A stretch of DNA of 64,000 nt from VRUE01 sp963774555. Its GTDB lineage: Bacteria > Actinomycetota > Thermoleophilia > Solirubrobacterales > 70-9. Of this stretch, positions 7,541-15,544 are shown one piece after another. Below the pieces are notes generated by a model, which worked only from the letters and a program-made list of their open reading frames with translations, was not told the DNA's origin and searched no databases. The position numbers were made by a program, and so were the translations under genes. The stretch spans positions 682,001 to 746,000 of the forward strand of contig CAVZFL010000001.1 of the NCBI GenBank assembly GCA_963774555.1, given 5' to 3'. The first letter of the stretch is position 1. Each line of letters begins with the position of its first letter.

Positions 7541-8992
7541 TCAATCGGTGAGGGCCCAGAGGAGGAGGGCTGCGGGGACGAGGTTCGACGTGCGGCCGAA
7601 CTCCAGCTCGTCGCGGGTGGCGACGACGGCCGGTCGTCCCGGGAGGGCACGGGCCGCTGCGGTCGCCTTTTGGCGATTGACCGACTCCCAATCGGCAACC
7701 TCGACGGCCTCGATGGCGTCGCGCGGTCCGCAGACGAAATCGATCTCCCCGCCGCTGCGCGTGCCCCAGACATGCAGCCGCTCGGGCGCCACCATGTTCT
7801 CGGCGCTCCGTTCCGCGGGCTCGTAGCGACGGTAGAGCGCCAGCGCCACGGCGTTCTCGACGTCTGCGTGAGGGTCCCGTGGCAGGCCCACCCGCTCGGC
7901 GGCGATCGTATGCAGCAGCGGATCGCCGAAGTACACCTTCTTGTCCTTGGCCAGCTCGCCGCTGCCGGAGTCCGGCTTCCAGAAGTACAGAACGAGCGCG
8001 AAGTAGTTGATCGCTAGGAACTCGATATAGCTCTGCAGGGTTCGGGGGTCGGTCTTGCCGCCGCCGCGTCGCCTGGCGCTCAGCGGCACCGCCATCTCAC
8101 GCGCCATCCTCGACCAGCTCACCTTGGAGCCCAGCGAGCGCATCACCCGCTCGAACAAGGCCTGGACGGCGGGGACGGAGGCGCCGCGGCGCTGGACCTC
8201 CTTGACGATCGAGTCCCAGAGAATCGATTGCACTCCTTCGCTCGGCTCGGCTCGACCACTTGCGGCCTCGGCGACCGCCGCCGGCAAGCCGCCGAATCTC
8301 AGGTAGCGCTCGAGCGCGCGCTGCAGGGCGGGCAGGTGCATACGCGCCCCGCGCAAAGTCTCCCGGCCGTCGGCGCTGAGCAGCTCCCCAACAGTCAGAC
8401 CCAGGCCGGGGGGGCTTGTGCCGTCCAGGGCGCGGGCGAAGGAAGCGAAGCTTTGTGGCATTACGAGGAAATCCCGTCCGGCCCCGCGCCGGCCCGGCAG
8501 GCGCTCGGCCGTTCCCTCGGCAAGGTCGATTGCCGAGGAGCCCGTGCAGACGACGACATCGCGGTCGATTCGCCCTTCGTCCCAGAGCGCCTTCACCGCG
8601 GTTTGCCAGCGCCCCGCCGCCGTCACCTCGTCGAGCAGGACGAGCCGCGGTCCATCCCCACCGGCCAACTCGAGGGCGCGGTGGACGGATTCGACAAGGG
8701 CGGATACCGGTTGACCCTCGAGCACGTCGAGGGCGAGGTAGACGATGTTGCCGGGCTCCATACCGCTGCGGAGCCCGCGGCGAACCAGCAGCTTCAGGTC
8801 GGTGGACTTGCCGACCTGACGCGGCCCGCGCAGGACGTGAACCGCGGCGGGGCCCAGGTCGATCGCGTCGACCTGGGGAGCGGGAAGGCGCACCGGGCCG
8901 GCCTCCAGGCGCCGAAGGTGGGGGTCCTCGGCTTCCCATCCCGGAGTTTTCCACCACGGATTGAAGCGAAAGATCTGAAGGTCGCTCAGCAC
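7541..8992 (-). CDS. DUF4143-type AAA_14 ATPase with altered nuclease-like core
   Basis: 483 residues from a GTG start. Walker A GPRQVGKS is at residues 56-63 and Walker B RLVLLDEV at 116-123. The C-terminal domain has GGEIDFVCG and IEAVEVADW near residues 430-452. Where DUF4143 relatives have E-V-K, this protein has E-V-A-D, so the catalytic lysine of a PD-(D/E)XK site is missing. It may therefore act as a binding ATPase. A TAGCA-N6-TGCTA repeat at 9007-9022 lies 14 bases upstream of the start. Confidence 0.8.
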   Translation of the reverse strand: MLSDLQIFRFNPWWKTPGWEAEDPHLRRLEAGPVRLPAPQVDAIDLGPAAVHVLRGPRQVGKSTDLKLLVRRGLRSGMEPGNIVYLALDVLEGQPVSALVESVHRALELAGGDGPRLVLLDEVTAAGRWQTAVKALWDEGRIDRDVVVCTGSSAIDLAEGTAERLPGRRGAGRDFLVMPQSFASFARALDGTSPPGLGLTVGELLSADGRETLRGARMHLPALQRALERYLRFGGLPAAVAEAASGRAEPSEGVQSILWDSIVKEVQRRGASVPAVQALFERVMRSLGSKVSWSRMAREMAVPLSARRRGGGKTDPRTLQSYIEFLAINYFALVLYFWKPDSGSGELAKDKKVYFGDPLLHTIAAERVGLPRDPHADVENAVALALYRRYEPAERSAENMVAPERLHVWGTRSGGEIDFVCGPRDAIEAVEVADWESVNRQKATAAARALPGRPAVVATRDELEFGRTSNLVPAALLLWALTD

Positions 8993-9005
8993 TGTGGGGT
9001 TAAGA

Positions 9006-10247
9006 TTAGCAGCAGAATGCTAGAAAGACCCCCTCTCTTAGGCTTAGGCCAGCGAGCTGAAGCGGGTGCTTGCGGCGCATGAAGTCCGCGAAGTGGGGGA
9101 CCGTGAAGTCGATCCTGCCGTGGTCGGGGCTGTAGATGAGCCCCTTCTCGATCAGGGCCTGGCGGACGGGGCCCGCGGACGTCACCGCCCGCCAACCGCC
9201 GCGCTCGGAGACCTGGCCGGACGCATAGGGTCCCTCGCCCAGCTCAGCCATCGCGGCGAGATACCTGCGGCCGGCTTTGGTGGCACGTGCGAAGCGGGTC
9301 TCGAAGAAGTCCCGATCGAGCTCTTCGCGAGCTGGCGCGCTCGCTCGCTCGACATCCTCGGCGCGGATCAGCTCGCCCTCCGGGGCCGCGTTCCAGGCTT
9401 CGAGGCCGTAGGCCTGCAGGAAGTAGGGGTATCGCTCGGAGCGCTCGAGCAGGAGCTCGACCGCCTCGTCCTCATAGCGGACCGGCCGGCCCGGGACGGC
9501 GGTCTCCGCGGGGCGCAGGATCGCCTGCCGCGCCGCCTCGTCGCTCAGCGCTCCCAGGTGGGGGAAGACGAAGAGCCGCTCGGCGTAGGACTTCGCCTCC
9601 GCGAGGCGCTCCGGGAGGATCGGCAGCCCCGCGCCGACGACGGCGATCGGCAGCACGTCCTGGCTGGCTCGGTGCGCCGCCGCGCAGAGGGCCTCCAGGT
9701 CCTCGCGACTCAGCATCTGCATCTCGTCGATCAGGAAGACGACGCCCGTGGCATTGGCGGCAGCGGCGGCGCCGACCTCGGCGAAGAGCCTGATCGTGTC
9801 GCGCTCGATACCGCGGCTGGCGGGCTCGGCCAGTGCCTCCTCGAGGTCGAGCGAGAGCTCAACCCCACCGTCGACGGTCGCGTCCAGCGTGAACGCCCTG
9901 ACGAATTGCGCCGCCCGCAGCAGGGCCTTTCTGGCCCTGGCCTTGGCGCTGATCTGCCGCAGCGCCCCGGCGACCATCTCGGCCAGCTCGCGGCGCAGGT
10001 CGGTTCCACTCGTCACCTCCAGCCTGCCGGTTCCCCAGCCCCGCTCGGCGGCACGGTCGGCGAACTCCCTCATCAGCACCGTCTTGCCGACCCCGCGCAA
10101 GCCCTGCAGGACGATTCCCCGCTCACCTCGACCGGTGGCGAGCCGCTCGAGCAGGAGGTCGAAGCGTCTCAGCTCGCTCTCGCGGCCAGCAAGCTCGCGC
10201 GGCGGCGTGCCGGCGCCGGGGGTATAGGGATTGAAGAGGGCGTCCAC
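9006..10247 (-). CDS. AAA ATPase of the archaeal-ATPase/ORC-like group
   Basis: 413 residues from a GTG start. Walker A GLRGVGKT is at residues 49-56 and Walker B VVFLIDEMQM at 169-178, followed by a sensor-1-like segment (LPIAVVGAGLP). The C-terminus ends in a winged-helix-like region (IEKGLIYSPDHGRIDFTVPH). The protein resembles Cdc6/MoxR-like regulators of unknown target in actinobacteria. It lies 13 bases upstream of the DUF4143 ATPase on the same strand. An AT-rich inverted repeat lies immediately upstream. Confidence 0.8.
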   Translation of the reverse strand: MDALFNPYTPGAGTPPRELAGRESELRRFDLLLERLATGRGERGIVLQGLRGVGKTVLMREFADRAAERGWGTGRLEVTSGTDLRRELAEMVAGALRQISAKARARKALLRAAQFVRAFTLDATVDGGVELSLDLEEALAEPASRGIERDTIRLFAEVGAAAAANATGVVFLIDEMQMLSREDLEALCAAAHRASQDVLPIAVVGAGLPILPERLAEAKSYAERLFVFPHLGALSDEAARQAILRPAETAVPGRPVRYEDEAVELLLERSERYPYFLQAYGLEAWNAAPEGELIRAEDVERASAPAREELDRDFFETRFARATKAGRRYLAAMAELGEGPYASGQVSERGGWRAVTSAGPVRQALIEKGLIYSPDHGRIDFTVPHFADFMRRKHPLQLAGLSLREGVFLAFCC

Positions 10248-10257
10248 GGTTAGTTAG

Positions 10258-10292
10258 AGTTATAGCGAATTATGCGCTTCAAAGCTATAACT
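10258..10292. promoter_or_regulatory. AT-rich inverted repeat between ATPase and VapC genes
   Basis: AGTTATAGC at 10258-10266 and GCTATAACT at 10284-10292 form perfect 9-base arms with a 17-base spacer. The patch is far more AT-rich than its surroundings. It starts 11 bases upstream of the ATPase GTG at 10247, so it is a strong operator candidate. Confidence 0.5.
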
Positions 10293-10307
10293 ATAAATAG
10301 GGCGCCG

Positions 10308-10685
10308 TTAAGGCGTCCGGACCTCGACCAGGTCTTCGACGATCTTGAAGTCTTTGGCGTCGAGGGTCAGCAGGGCTGCTCCGTGAACGTTGGCCGTCGC
10401 TGCGATCGCCAGGTCGGAGAGGCGCTTTCGCGGTCGGCCGCCCCGCTGAGCGACGGCAGCCTGCAGCCGGCCCCACTCTCGGGCTGTGACGTCATCGAGG
10501 GGCAGTGGGTCGGGGAAGCGCGCCTCGATCAGTCCCAGCCGACCCGTCCGTTGCGCTCGTGTCGTCTCGTCCGCGACGAGCAGTCCGAAGTGCAGCTCTG
10601 CGAGCGAGACGACGCTGATCGCGACCTCGGGCTCTGCCGGGACCTGGCCGGCGATCAGGACGGAGGTATCGAGGAGTAGCCGCAA
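10308..10685 (-). CDS. vapC: PIN-domain toxin, VapC-like (second module)
   Basis: 125 residues from a TTG start directly after the antitoxin stop. PIN residues are visible in MRLLLDTSVLI, SLAELHFG near residue 47, RLSDLAIAATA near residue 88 and LLTLDAKDF near residue 105. Expected to be an Mg-dependent endoribonuclease held inactive by the upstream antitoxin. The TTG start and zero spacing suggest tight coupling and low toxin output. Confidence 0.85.
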   Translation of the reverse strand: MRLLLDTSVLIAGQVPAEPEVAISVVSLAELHFGLLVADETTRAQRTGRLGLIEARFPDPLPLDDVTAREWGRLQAAVAQRGGRPRKRLSDLAIAATANVHGAALLTLDAKDFKIVEDLVEVRTP

Positions 10686-10934
10686 TTAACGATCGGCCCA
10701 GGGGTCGCGCAACCCGCCCCCGAACGCCTCGATGTCTTCCATCAACGCCGGGTCGGGCGGCAGCGCGGCAAGCTCCGCGAGCGTGGAGCCGTTTACCCAC
10801 TGGCGTGTCCGTACCGGGCCGAGCTGTGCGACCGGACGGCCGGAGACGGTGACCGTGATCTCCTCGCCGGCCTCGGCCCGCCGCAGCACCTCGCCGATGT
10901 TGTTGCGCAGCTCTTTCTGAGGGACGGTCGCCAT
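10686..10934 (-). CDS. Phd/YefM-type antitoxin
   Basis: 82 residues. The N-terminal half (ELRNNIGEVLRRAEAGE, then ITVTVSGRPVAQLGP) is the standard Phd/YefM DNA-binding fold. The C-terminal LMEDIEAFGGGLRDPW stretch is the likely toxin-neutralising tail. It pairs with the PIN toxin that follows without a gap. This Phd + PIN combination differs from the AbrB + PIN module at 6855-7475, so the two toxin-antitoxin pairs are not recent copies. Confidence 0.85.
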   Translation of the reverse strand: MATVPQKELRNNIGEVLRRAEAGEEITVTVSGRPVAQLGPVRTRQWVNGSTLAELAALPPDPALMEDIEAFGGGLRDPWADR

Positions 10935-11029
10935 CGATTCAGACGGTAGCAGAGTTGCTACTTGCCAGGTAAATGGTGCTCGGCACCTGCAGATCTAGAG
11001 CCGATTTCATTCATATTGAAAACTAGCAC

Positions 11030-11058
11030 TTGCATTCAGAAAACGATTCTTTTATGCT
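11030..11058 (+). promoter_or_regulatory. Candidate sigma-70-type promoter for the collagen-like gene
   Basis: TTGCAT at 11030-11035 and TATGCT at 11053-11058 are separated by 17 bases, in an AT-rich island. The expected start would leave an untranslated leader of roughly 105-110 bases before the ATG at 11174. The leader contains a GC-rich stretch and ends in an AGGAGAAGAG ribosome site. Confidence 0.5.
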
Positions 11059-11173
11059 CCCGTCATCAGTCGTTTGCGTAAGCGAGCGGCGTACAGGGAC
11101 AACCGAGCCCCGCGGAAGCCGCAAAGGGAAGCGGCGGGCAGAGGGGCTCACGGGACAAGGAGAAGAGATTTCG

Positions 11174-11956
11174 ATGCTCTCGCCACTACGCAACCGCTTC
11201 GGCATCCCCGGAGTGATCTCGGTGATCGCTTTGGTCTTCGCGATGCTGGGCGGCGCCTACGCCGCTTCCAATAACACAGGCGGCAAGGCAACAGCTTCTG
11301 CCAAGGCCAAGAAGGGACCGAGGGGTCCTAAGGGCGCGACCGGGCCGGCAGGGCCGCAGGGGCCTGCTGGGCCACAAGGTGCCGCCGGTGCCAAGGGCGA
11401 TGCCGGGGCGGCTGGAGCTGCGGGAGCAGCCGGTCCCGCGGGTCCGACCGGGCCGACAGGTGCCAAGGGCGCGACCGGGGCAGCGGGCGCAACCGGCCCC
11501 GAAGGGGTCTGCAGCACCCCTAGCTGTCACCTGCCCTCCAATGTGACCGAGTCCGGGACGTGGGGAGTCGGGGGCTTGGGAGCCGAAGGCGTTGTGGCGA
11601 TCGTCGATGCCATTTCGTTCAACATCCCGCTAGCTGCGCCGTCCGAAAAAGTCGTCTATCTGACTAAGGCGCAGACCGAAGGCTCGGTCGGCGAACCGTT
11701 CGAAGGTTGCGAATACGACGCAAGCGATGCCACCAAACCCCCCGTCGCAGCAGCCGGGACTCTTTGTGTCTTCACGACGCTGGAAAACAGCGAAGGTGGA
11801 AAAGTCACGCACGTGACCAGAAAAACCACCCTTGAAGGAACCAAAAACGATTCTGTATCAGGCGCCTACATCTGGGCCGAACCAGCAGCCCTAATCGAAG
11901 AATTCGGCATCGGCAAGTTCGAGCTCGGCGGCACTTGGGCGGTAACCGCCAAATAG
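11174..11956 (+). CDS. Collagen-like Gly-X-Y surface protein
   Basis: 260 residues from the ATG at 11174, chosen because AGGAGAAGAG precedes it and the hydrophobic anchor begins at once. Residues 11-31 form a membrane segment (GVISVIALVFAMLGGAYA). A lysine-rich linker follows, then about 21 uninterrupted Gly-X-Y triplets from residue 48 to about 111, rich in GPA, GAA and GAT. The C-terminal ~145 residues form a cysteine-containing globular domain (CSTPSC, CEYDASD, LCVF). Bacterial collagen-like proteins trimerise at the cell surface. The gene lies 78 bases upstream of the secreted-protein operon in the same direction. Confidence 0.85.
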   Translation: MLSPLRNRFGIPGVISVIALVFAMLGGAYAASNNTGGKATASAKAKKGPRGPKGATGPAGPQGPAGPQGAAGAKGDAGAAGAAGAAGPAGPTGPTGAKGATGAAGATGPEGVCSTPSCHLPSNVTESGTWGVGGLGAEGVVAIVDAISFNIPLAAPSEKVVYLTKAQTEGSVGEPFEGCEYDASDATKPPVAAAGTLCVFTTLENSEGGKVTHVTRKTTLEGTKNDSVSGAYIWAEPAALIEEFGIGKFELGGTWAVTAK

Positions 11957-11963
11957 CAAAGCC

Positions 11964-12000
11964 GTCTGTCGCCGCCCCGGTTTTCCGGGCGGCGACAGAC
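11964..12000 (+). terminator. Strong hairpin after the collagen-like gene
   Basis: Perfect 14-base arms (GTCTGTCGCCGCCC and its complement) surround a 9-base loop. There is no T-run afterwards. It may act as a Rho-independent-like terminator, an attenuator between the collagen-like gene and the operon at 12035, or an RNA stabiliser. Confidence 0.55.
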
Positions 12001-12034
12001 ACCACTTTCACCCACCGAGCGCAAGGAGTCCAGG

Positions 12035-15000
12035 ATGAAGCAGCGAGACCGTAAACCGAAGCAGTCCAGCTTCCGCCCGACCCGCTTCGGCACCTTGGTC
12101 GCGGCGCTGCTCTGCATCGGGCTCCTCGGTGCAGTCCCCGCCTCGGCGAACTACGAACAGGTTGACACCTTCGCTGGGACGCCGGGGGAACTGCACAATA
12201 GTTCAGAAGAATCCAAATGGCCCGAAGAGGTGCAGCTCGCCGGTGTCAGCGGGATGGCGGTCAACTACACCGGCGCAGGCGGAGTGACGCGGGGGACCCT
12301 ATATGCAATCACCTCCCTCAGCGGAGCAAATTTCGGCGTCGCCCGCTACAACCCAGACGGCAGCTTCAGCGAGAGGTGGACCTTCATGGGGGATCCCCCC
12401 AGCGAACGTTGCGGCCCCGATGGCGATCCCCTCCACCCGAAATGTGTAAGCCGACCTTCAGCTAACACTGCCAATGCAGACGTCGAGGTCGACGAGAGTA
12501 CCGGCTACGTCTACGTGCTTGCGACGAGTCGTAGCGTGGGCGAGCTCGAAGATGGGATGAACGCAGTCCACATCTACAGCGCCGACGGCTCGAAACTGAT
12601 CGGCGAATTCGGCGTGCTGGGCAAAAGCGTTGGAGAAATCGGGTCGCACCCAGAGCAGATCCATCGCACCAGGGAGGGCGGTCTTGCCATAGGGCCTGGC
12701 GGCAATGTCTACGTCCAGGACTCCTTCACCTCCGAAGGGGCGAATAAATCCCGGTTGATGACCTTCGAACCGCAGAGTCCCGGCGACTACGAACACTACG
12801 TCTACGCCGGGCAGAGCCACGATTTCGAGGCCGGGTTCGGGGCGGAAGGACTAGGCAGCCCCGTGGCCGACGCCGCCGGGGACCTCTACGTTACGGCAGG
12901 CATCAACGGCAATTCCATCGCCAAGTTCGATCCGAGCCAACTCGCGGCTCCCCATCTCTGCGATTTCAGCTTTCCCAAAGGCCAGATCAAGTCGATCGCC
13001 GTCAACCCCGCAAACGGCGAAGTCTTCTTCTACTCGCGTACGGACAGGAAGATCCACCGGCTGACGCTCTGCAACGGTGGCGAATTTACCGATGCAGGCA
13101 GCTTCGGTTTCGCGCCGAAAAGGCGCAACCTCACGGCGATGGCGTTCGACCCCACCCGTCAGTTCGGTCCGGGCCGGCCGGCGGGGACGCTCTACGCTGG
13201 CGCCCCGAGCGGCGAAGAAGGGAAAACCGAAGGGGAATACCCCGACACCAAAGGCGAAAGCTCCCTCGGCTACGTCTTCGCCCCACCGGTGGAACTTCCA
13301 CCCGAGGTCAAATCGGAGTCGGTCGAACACGTTACGTCAACCACCGCCGACCTGCTCGCCCAGATCAACCCCAAGGGCCCGCCGACCAACTACGCCTTCC
13401 AATACATCGCCGAGGCCGACTACGAAGCAAACGAACCGGCAGATCGCTTCGCTGGCGCGGCGGAATCCCCGCTGGGAGGAGCGCTCTTGGGCGAAGGGCC
13501 GGACACCCTCAGTGCCGCCACCTCGCTGACCGAACTTCACGCCGACACCACCTACCACTACCGGGCGTTGGCGCGCAACCACTGTTCAGAAGAACTGCCC
13601 GAAAAAGTCTGCGAAGACGCCGGCGCCGACGAGGTTTTTCACACCTTCCCCGTGGAAGCCCCTGGCCTGCCCGACAAACGCGTCTACGAGCTGGTCTCCC
13701 CGCCCCAGAAGCAGGGTGGGCAGGTGCTGCCGGGAGACCCGGAAATCTCCAGCTGCGGCTCCTGCAAGCCGGGCACGCTCTACACCTACTTCCCGATGCG
13801 AAGCCGCCTCGACGGCGAAGCGATCGTCTATGAGGGAACCCCGTTTGCGAGCGGGCAGGGAGCGGTAAGGCTGAACCAGTACATCGCCCGCCGCGACGCC
13901 AAAGCGGGTTGGCAGACGGTCAACCTGACCCCGCCGACGCTTTTCGGCAGCTACCTCGCCTTCAGCCCGAGCTTCGGCCAGGGGGTGCTGAGCCAGAACA
14001 ACGGTGCCCCTACCCTCAGCCCCGAAGCCCCGCCGGAGTTCAAGAACCTCTACATCCAGCCGAGCGAAAACCCGCTGGCGCTCGCCCCACTGCTCACAGC
14101 AGAACCGCCGAACCGGCAGCCCACTGACGGGACGCTTGTATTCAAGCTCACCTACGCCGGCGCCTCGGCGGACCTCTCGCGGATCTTCTTCGCCGTCAAC
14201 GACGCCTTGACCGAAGAAACGCCCTTTGCCCCAGAAGCGCTGGACGGCGGGGCGAGCAAGAACAATCTCTACGAATGGGCAGGTGGGCAGCTGCGCCTGG
14301 TCAACGTCATGCCCGGCAACGCCGAAACGCATCCGGGGGCTTCCTTCGGCGCGCTGAGCGCGAACGCGATCTCCACCGATGGCTCACTCGCCTTCTTCTC
14401 AGATGAAGCCGGCAATGCCTATGTGCGCGAGGACGGCGAAACCACCAGGGCGATTCCCGGCCCCGGTAAATTCCTCAGCGCCTCGGTCGACGGATCGAAG
14501 GTGCTGTTGACGAGTGGAAGCATCTATGACCTCGCGAGCGAAACGAGTGTCGACCTGACCGAAGGCCAAGGCGGCTTCGAGGGCATCGCCGGCCAAAGCG
14601 AGGACCTCTCCCACGTCTACTTCGTCGACAGCAAAGTCCTCAGCGGCGAAGAAGAAAACAGCGAGGGTGCCAAAGCACAAGCCGGCAAAGACAACCTCTA
14701 CGCCTGGGTGCAGGGTGGGACGATGCGCTTCGTGGCGACGCTGGTTGCCAGCGACAACGTGGGGAGCAAACTCGGCAATACCTGGTCGCCCCTGCCCTCC
14801 ACCCGTACCGCAGAGGCGAGCCTGAGCGGCCGCTTCCTCGCCTTCCTCTCCCAGGCCCAGCTCACCGCTTATGACAACGCCGGCTTCCCCGAGGCCTTCC
14901 TCTATGACTCGGCTACGGGAGAGCTGACCTGCGCCTCTTGCAACCCCAGCGGCACCCGGCCGCTGGGGATGAGCGTGCTGCGGCTGTTCAGGGAAGGCGA

Positions 15001-15544
15001 AAAGTTCCCCCAGCCGCGCTACCTGACCGACGAAGGCCGCCTCTACTTCGACAGCCGCGACTCGCTTACCCCCTTCGACACCAACAACGGGGTCGAAGAC
15101 GTCTACCAATACGAGCCAGACGGAGTGGGAAGCTGCGAACACGAAGGCGGCTGCGTGACGCTGATCTCGGCCGGCTCCGAACCGATCGACTCCAACTTCC
15201 TCGCGATCGACGAAGACGGAGGGAACGTCTTCTTCACCAGCCGCGACCAGCTGGTGCTGAAAGACCACGACGACCTGATCGACCTCTACGACGCCAGGGA
15301 AAACGGCGGCATCCCGGCAGAAACAGAAGTGGCCAGAGGCGAATGCCAGGGCGAAGCCTGCGTGCCGGCGCTCACCCCGCCCAACGACCCGACCCCGGGC
15401 TCCTCGAGCTTCGAAGGCGCGGGCAACGTCGATGAAAAGAAAGCGACCAAGAAACACCACAAGAAAAAGCACGCCAAGAAGCACAAAAGCCACAATCGCT
15501 CGCACGGCCGAGCCGCCAAGCACAACCGCGGAGGTGCCAAGTGA
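12035..15544 (+). CDS. Secreted beta-propeller protein A (NHL-like, Fn3-like and TolB-like regions)
   Basis: 1169 residues with an Sec signal peptide (hydrophobic segment near residues 20-35, cut after VPASA). Residues ~40-410 hold NHL-like repeats (GGMAVNYTG, DVEVDESTGYVYVLATS, SIAVNPANGEVFFYS). Residues ~410-505 look like a fibronectin-III-like domain ending TTYHYRALARNHC. Residues ~520-1085 carry WD40/TolB-like repeats (DLSRIFFAVNDALTEE, NLYEWAGGQLRLVNV, LYFDSRDSLTPFDTN). The tail is very rich in Lys and His and may bind polyanionic wall polymer. AAGGAG precedes the ATG. The stop overlaps the next start by 4 bases. Probably an extracellular or wall-associated scaffold; no enzyme signature is seen. 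Confidence 0.8.
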   Translation: MKQRDRKPKQSSFRPTRFGTLVAALLCIGLLGAVPASANYEQVDTFAGTPGELHNSSEESKWPEEVQLAGVSGMAVNYTGAGGVTRGTLYAITSLSGANFGVARYNPDGSFSERWTFMGDPPSERCGPDGDPLHPKCVSRPSANTANADVEVDESTGYVYVLATSRSVGELEDGMNAVHIYSADGSKLIGEFGVLGKSVGEIGSHPEQIHRTREGGLAIGPGGNVYVQDSFTSEGANKSRLMTFEPQSPGDYEHYVYAGQSHDFEAGFGAEGLGSPVADAAGDLYVTAGINGNSIAKFDPSQLAAPHLCDFSFPKGQIKSIAVNPANGEVFFYSRTDRKIHRLTLCNGGEFTDAGSFGFAPKRRNLTAMAFDPTRQFGPGRPAGTLYAGAPSGEEGKTEGEYPDTKGESSLGYVFAPPVELPPEVKSESVEHVTSTTADLLAQINPKGPPTNYAFQYIAEADYEANEPADRFAGAAESPLGGALLGEGPDTLSAATSLTELHADTTYHYRALARNHCSEELPEKVCEDAGADEVFHTFPVEAPGLPDKRVYELVSPPQKQGGQVLPGDPEISSCGSCKPGTLYTYFPMRSRLDGEAIVYEGTPFASGQGAVRLNQYIARRDAKAGWQTVNLTPPTLFGSYLAFSPSFGQGVLSQNNGAPTLSPEAPPEFKNLYIQPSENPLALAPLLTAEPPNRQPTDGTLVFKLTYAGASADLSRIFFAVNDALTEETPFAPEALDGGASKNNLYEWAGGQLRLVNVMPGNAETHPGASFGALSANAISTDGSLAFFSDEAGNAYVREDGETTRAIPGPGKFLSASVDGSKVLLTSGSIYDLASETSVDLTEGQGGFEGIAGQSEDLSHVYFVDSKVLSGEEENSEGAKAQAGKDNLYAWVQGGTMRFVATLVASDNVGSKLGNTWSPLPSTRTAEASLSGRFLAFLSQAQLTAYDNAGFPEAFLYDSATGELTCASCNPSGTRPLGMSVLRLFREGEKFPQPRYLTDEGRLYFDSRDSLTPFDTNNGVEDVYQYEPDGVGSCEHEGGCVTLISAGSEPIDSNFLAIDEDGGNVFFTSRDQLVLKDHDDLIDLYDARENGGIPAETEVARGECQGEACVPALTPPNDPTPGSSSFEGAGNVDEKKATKKHHKKKHAKKHKSHNRSHGRAAKHNRGGAK

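Noticed and set aside
11300..11500. Short repeated units resembling a repeat array
   Set aside because: The repetition is the codon-level Gly-X-Y pattern of the collagen-like gene. There is no spacer/repeat structure, so not CRISPR.
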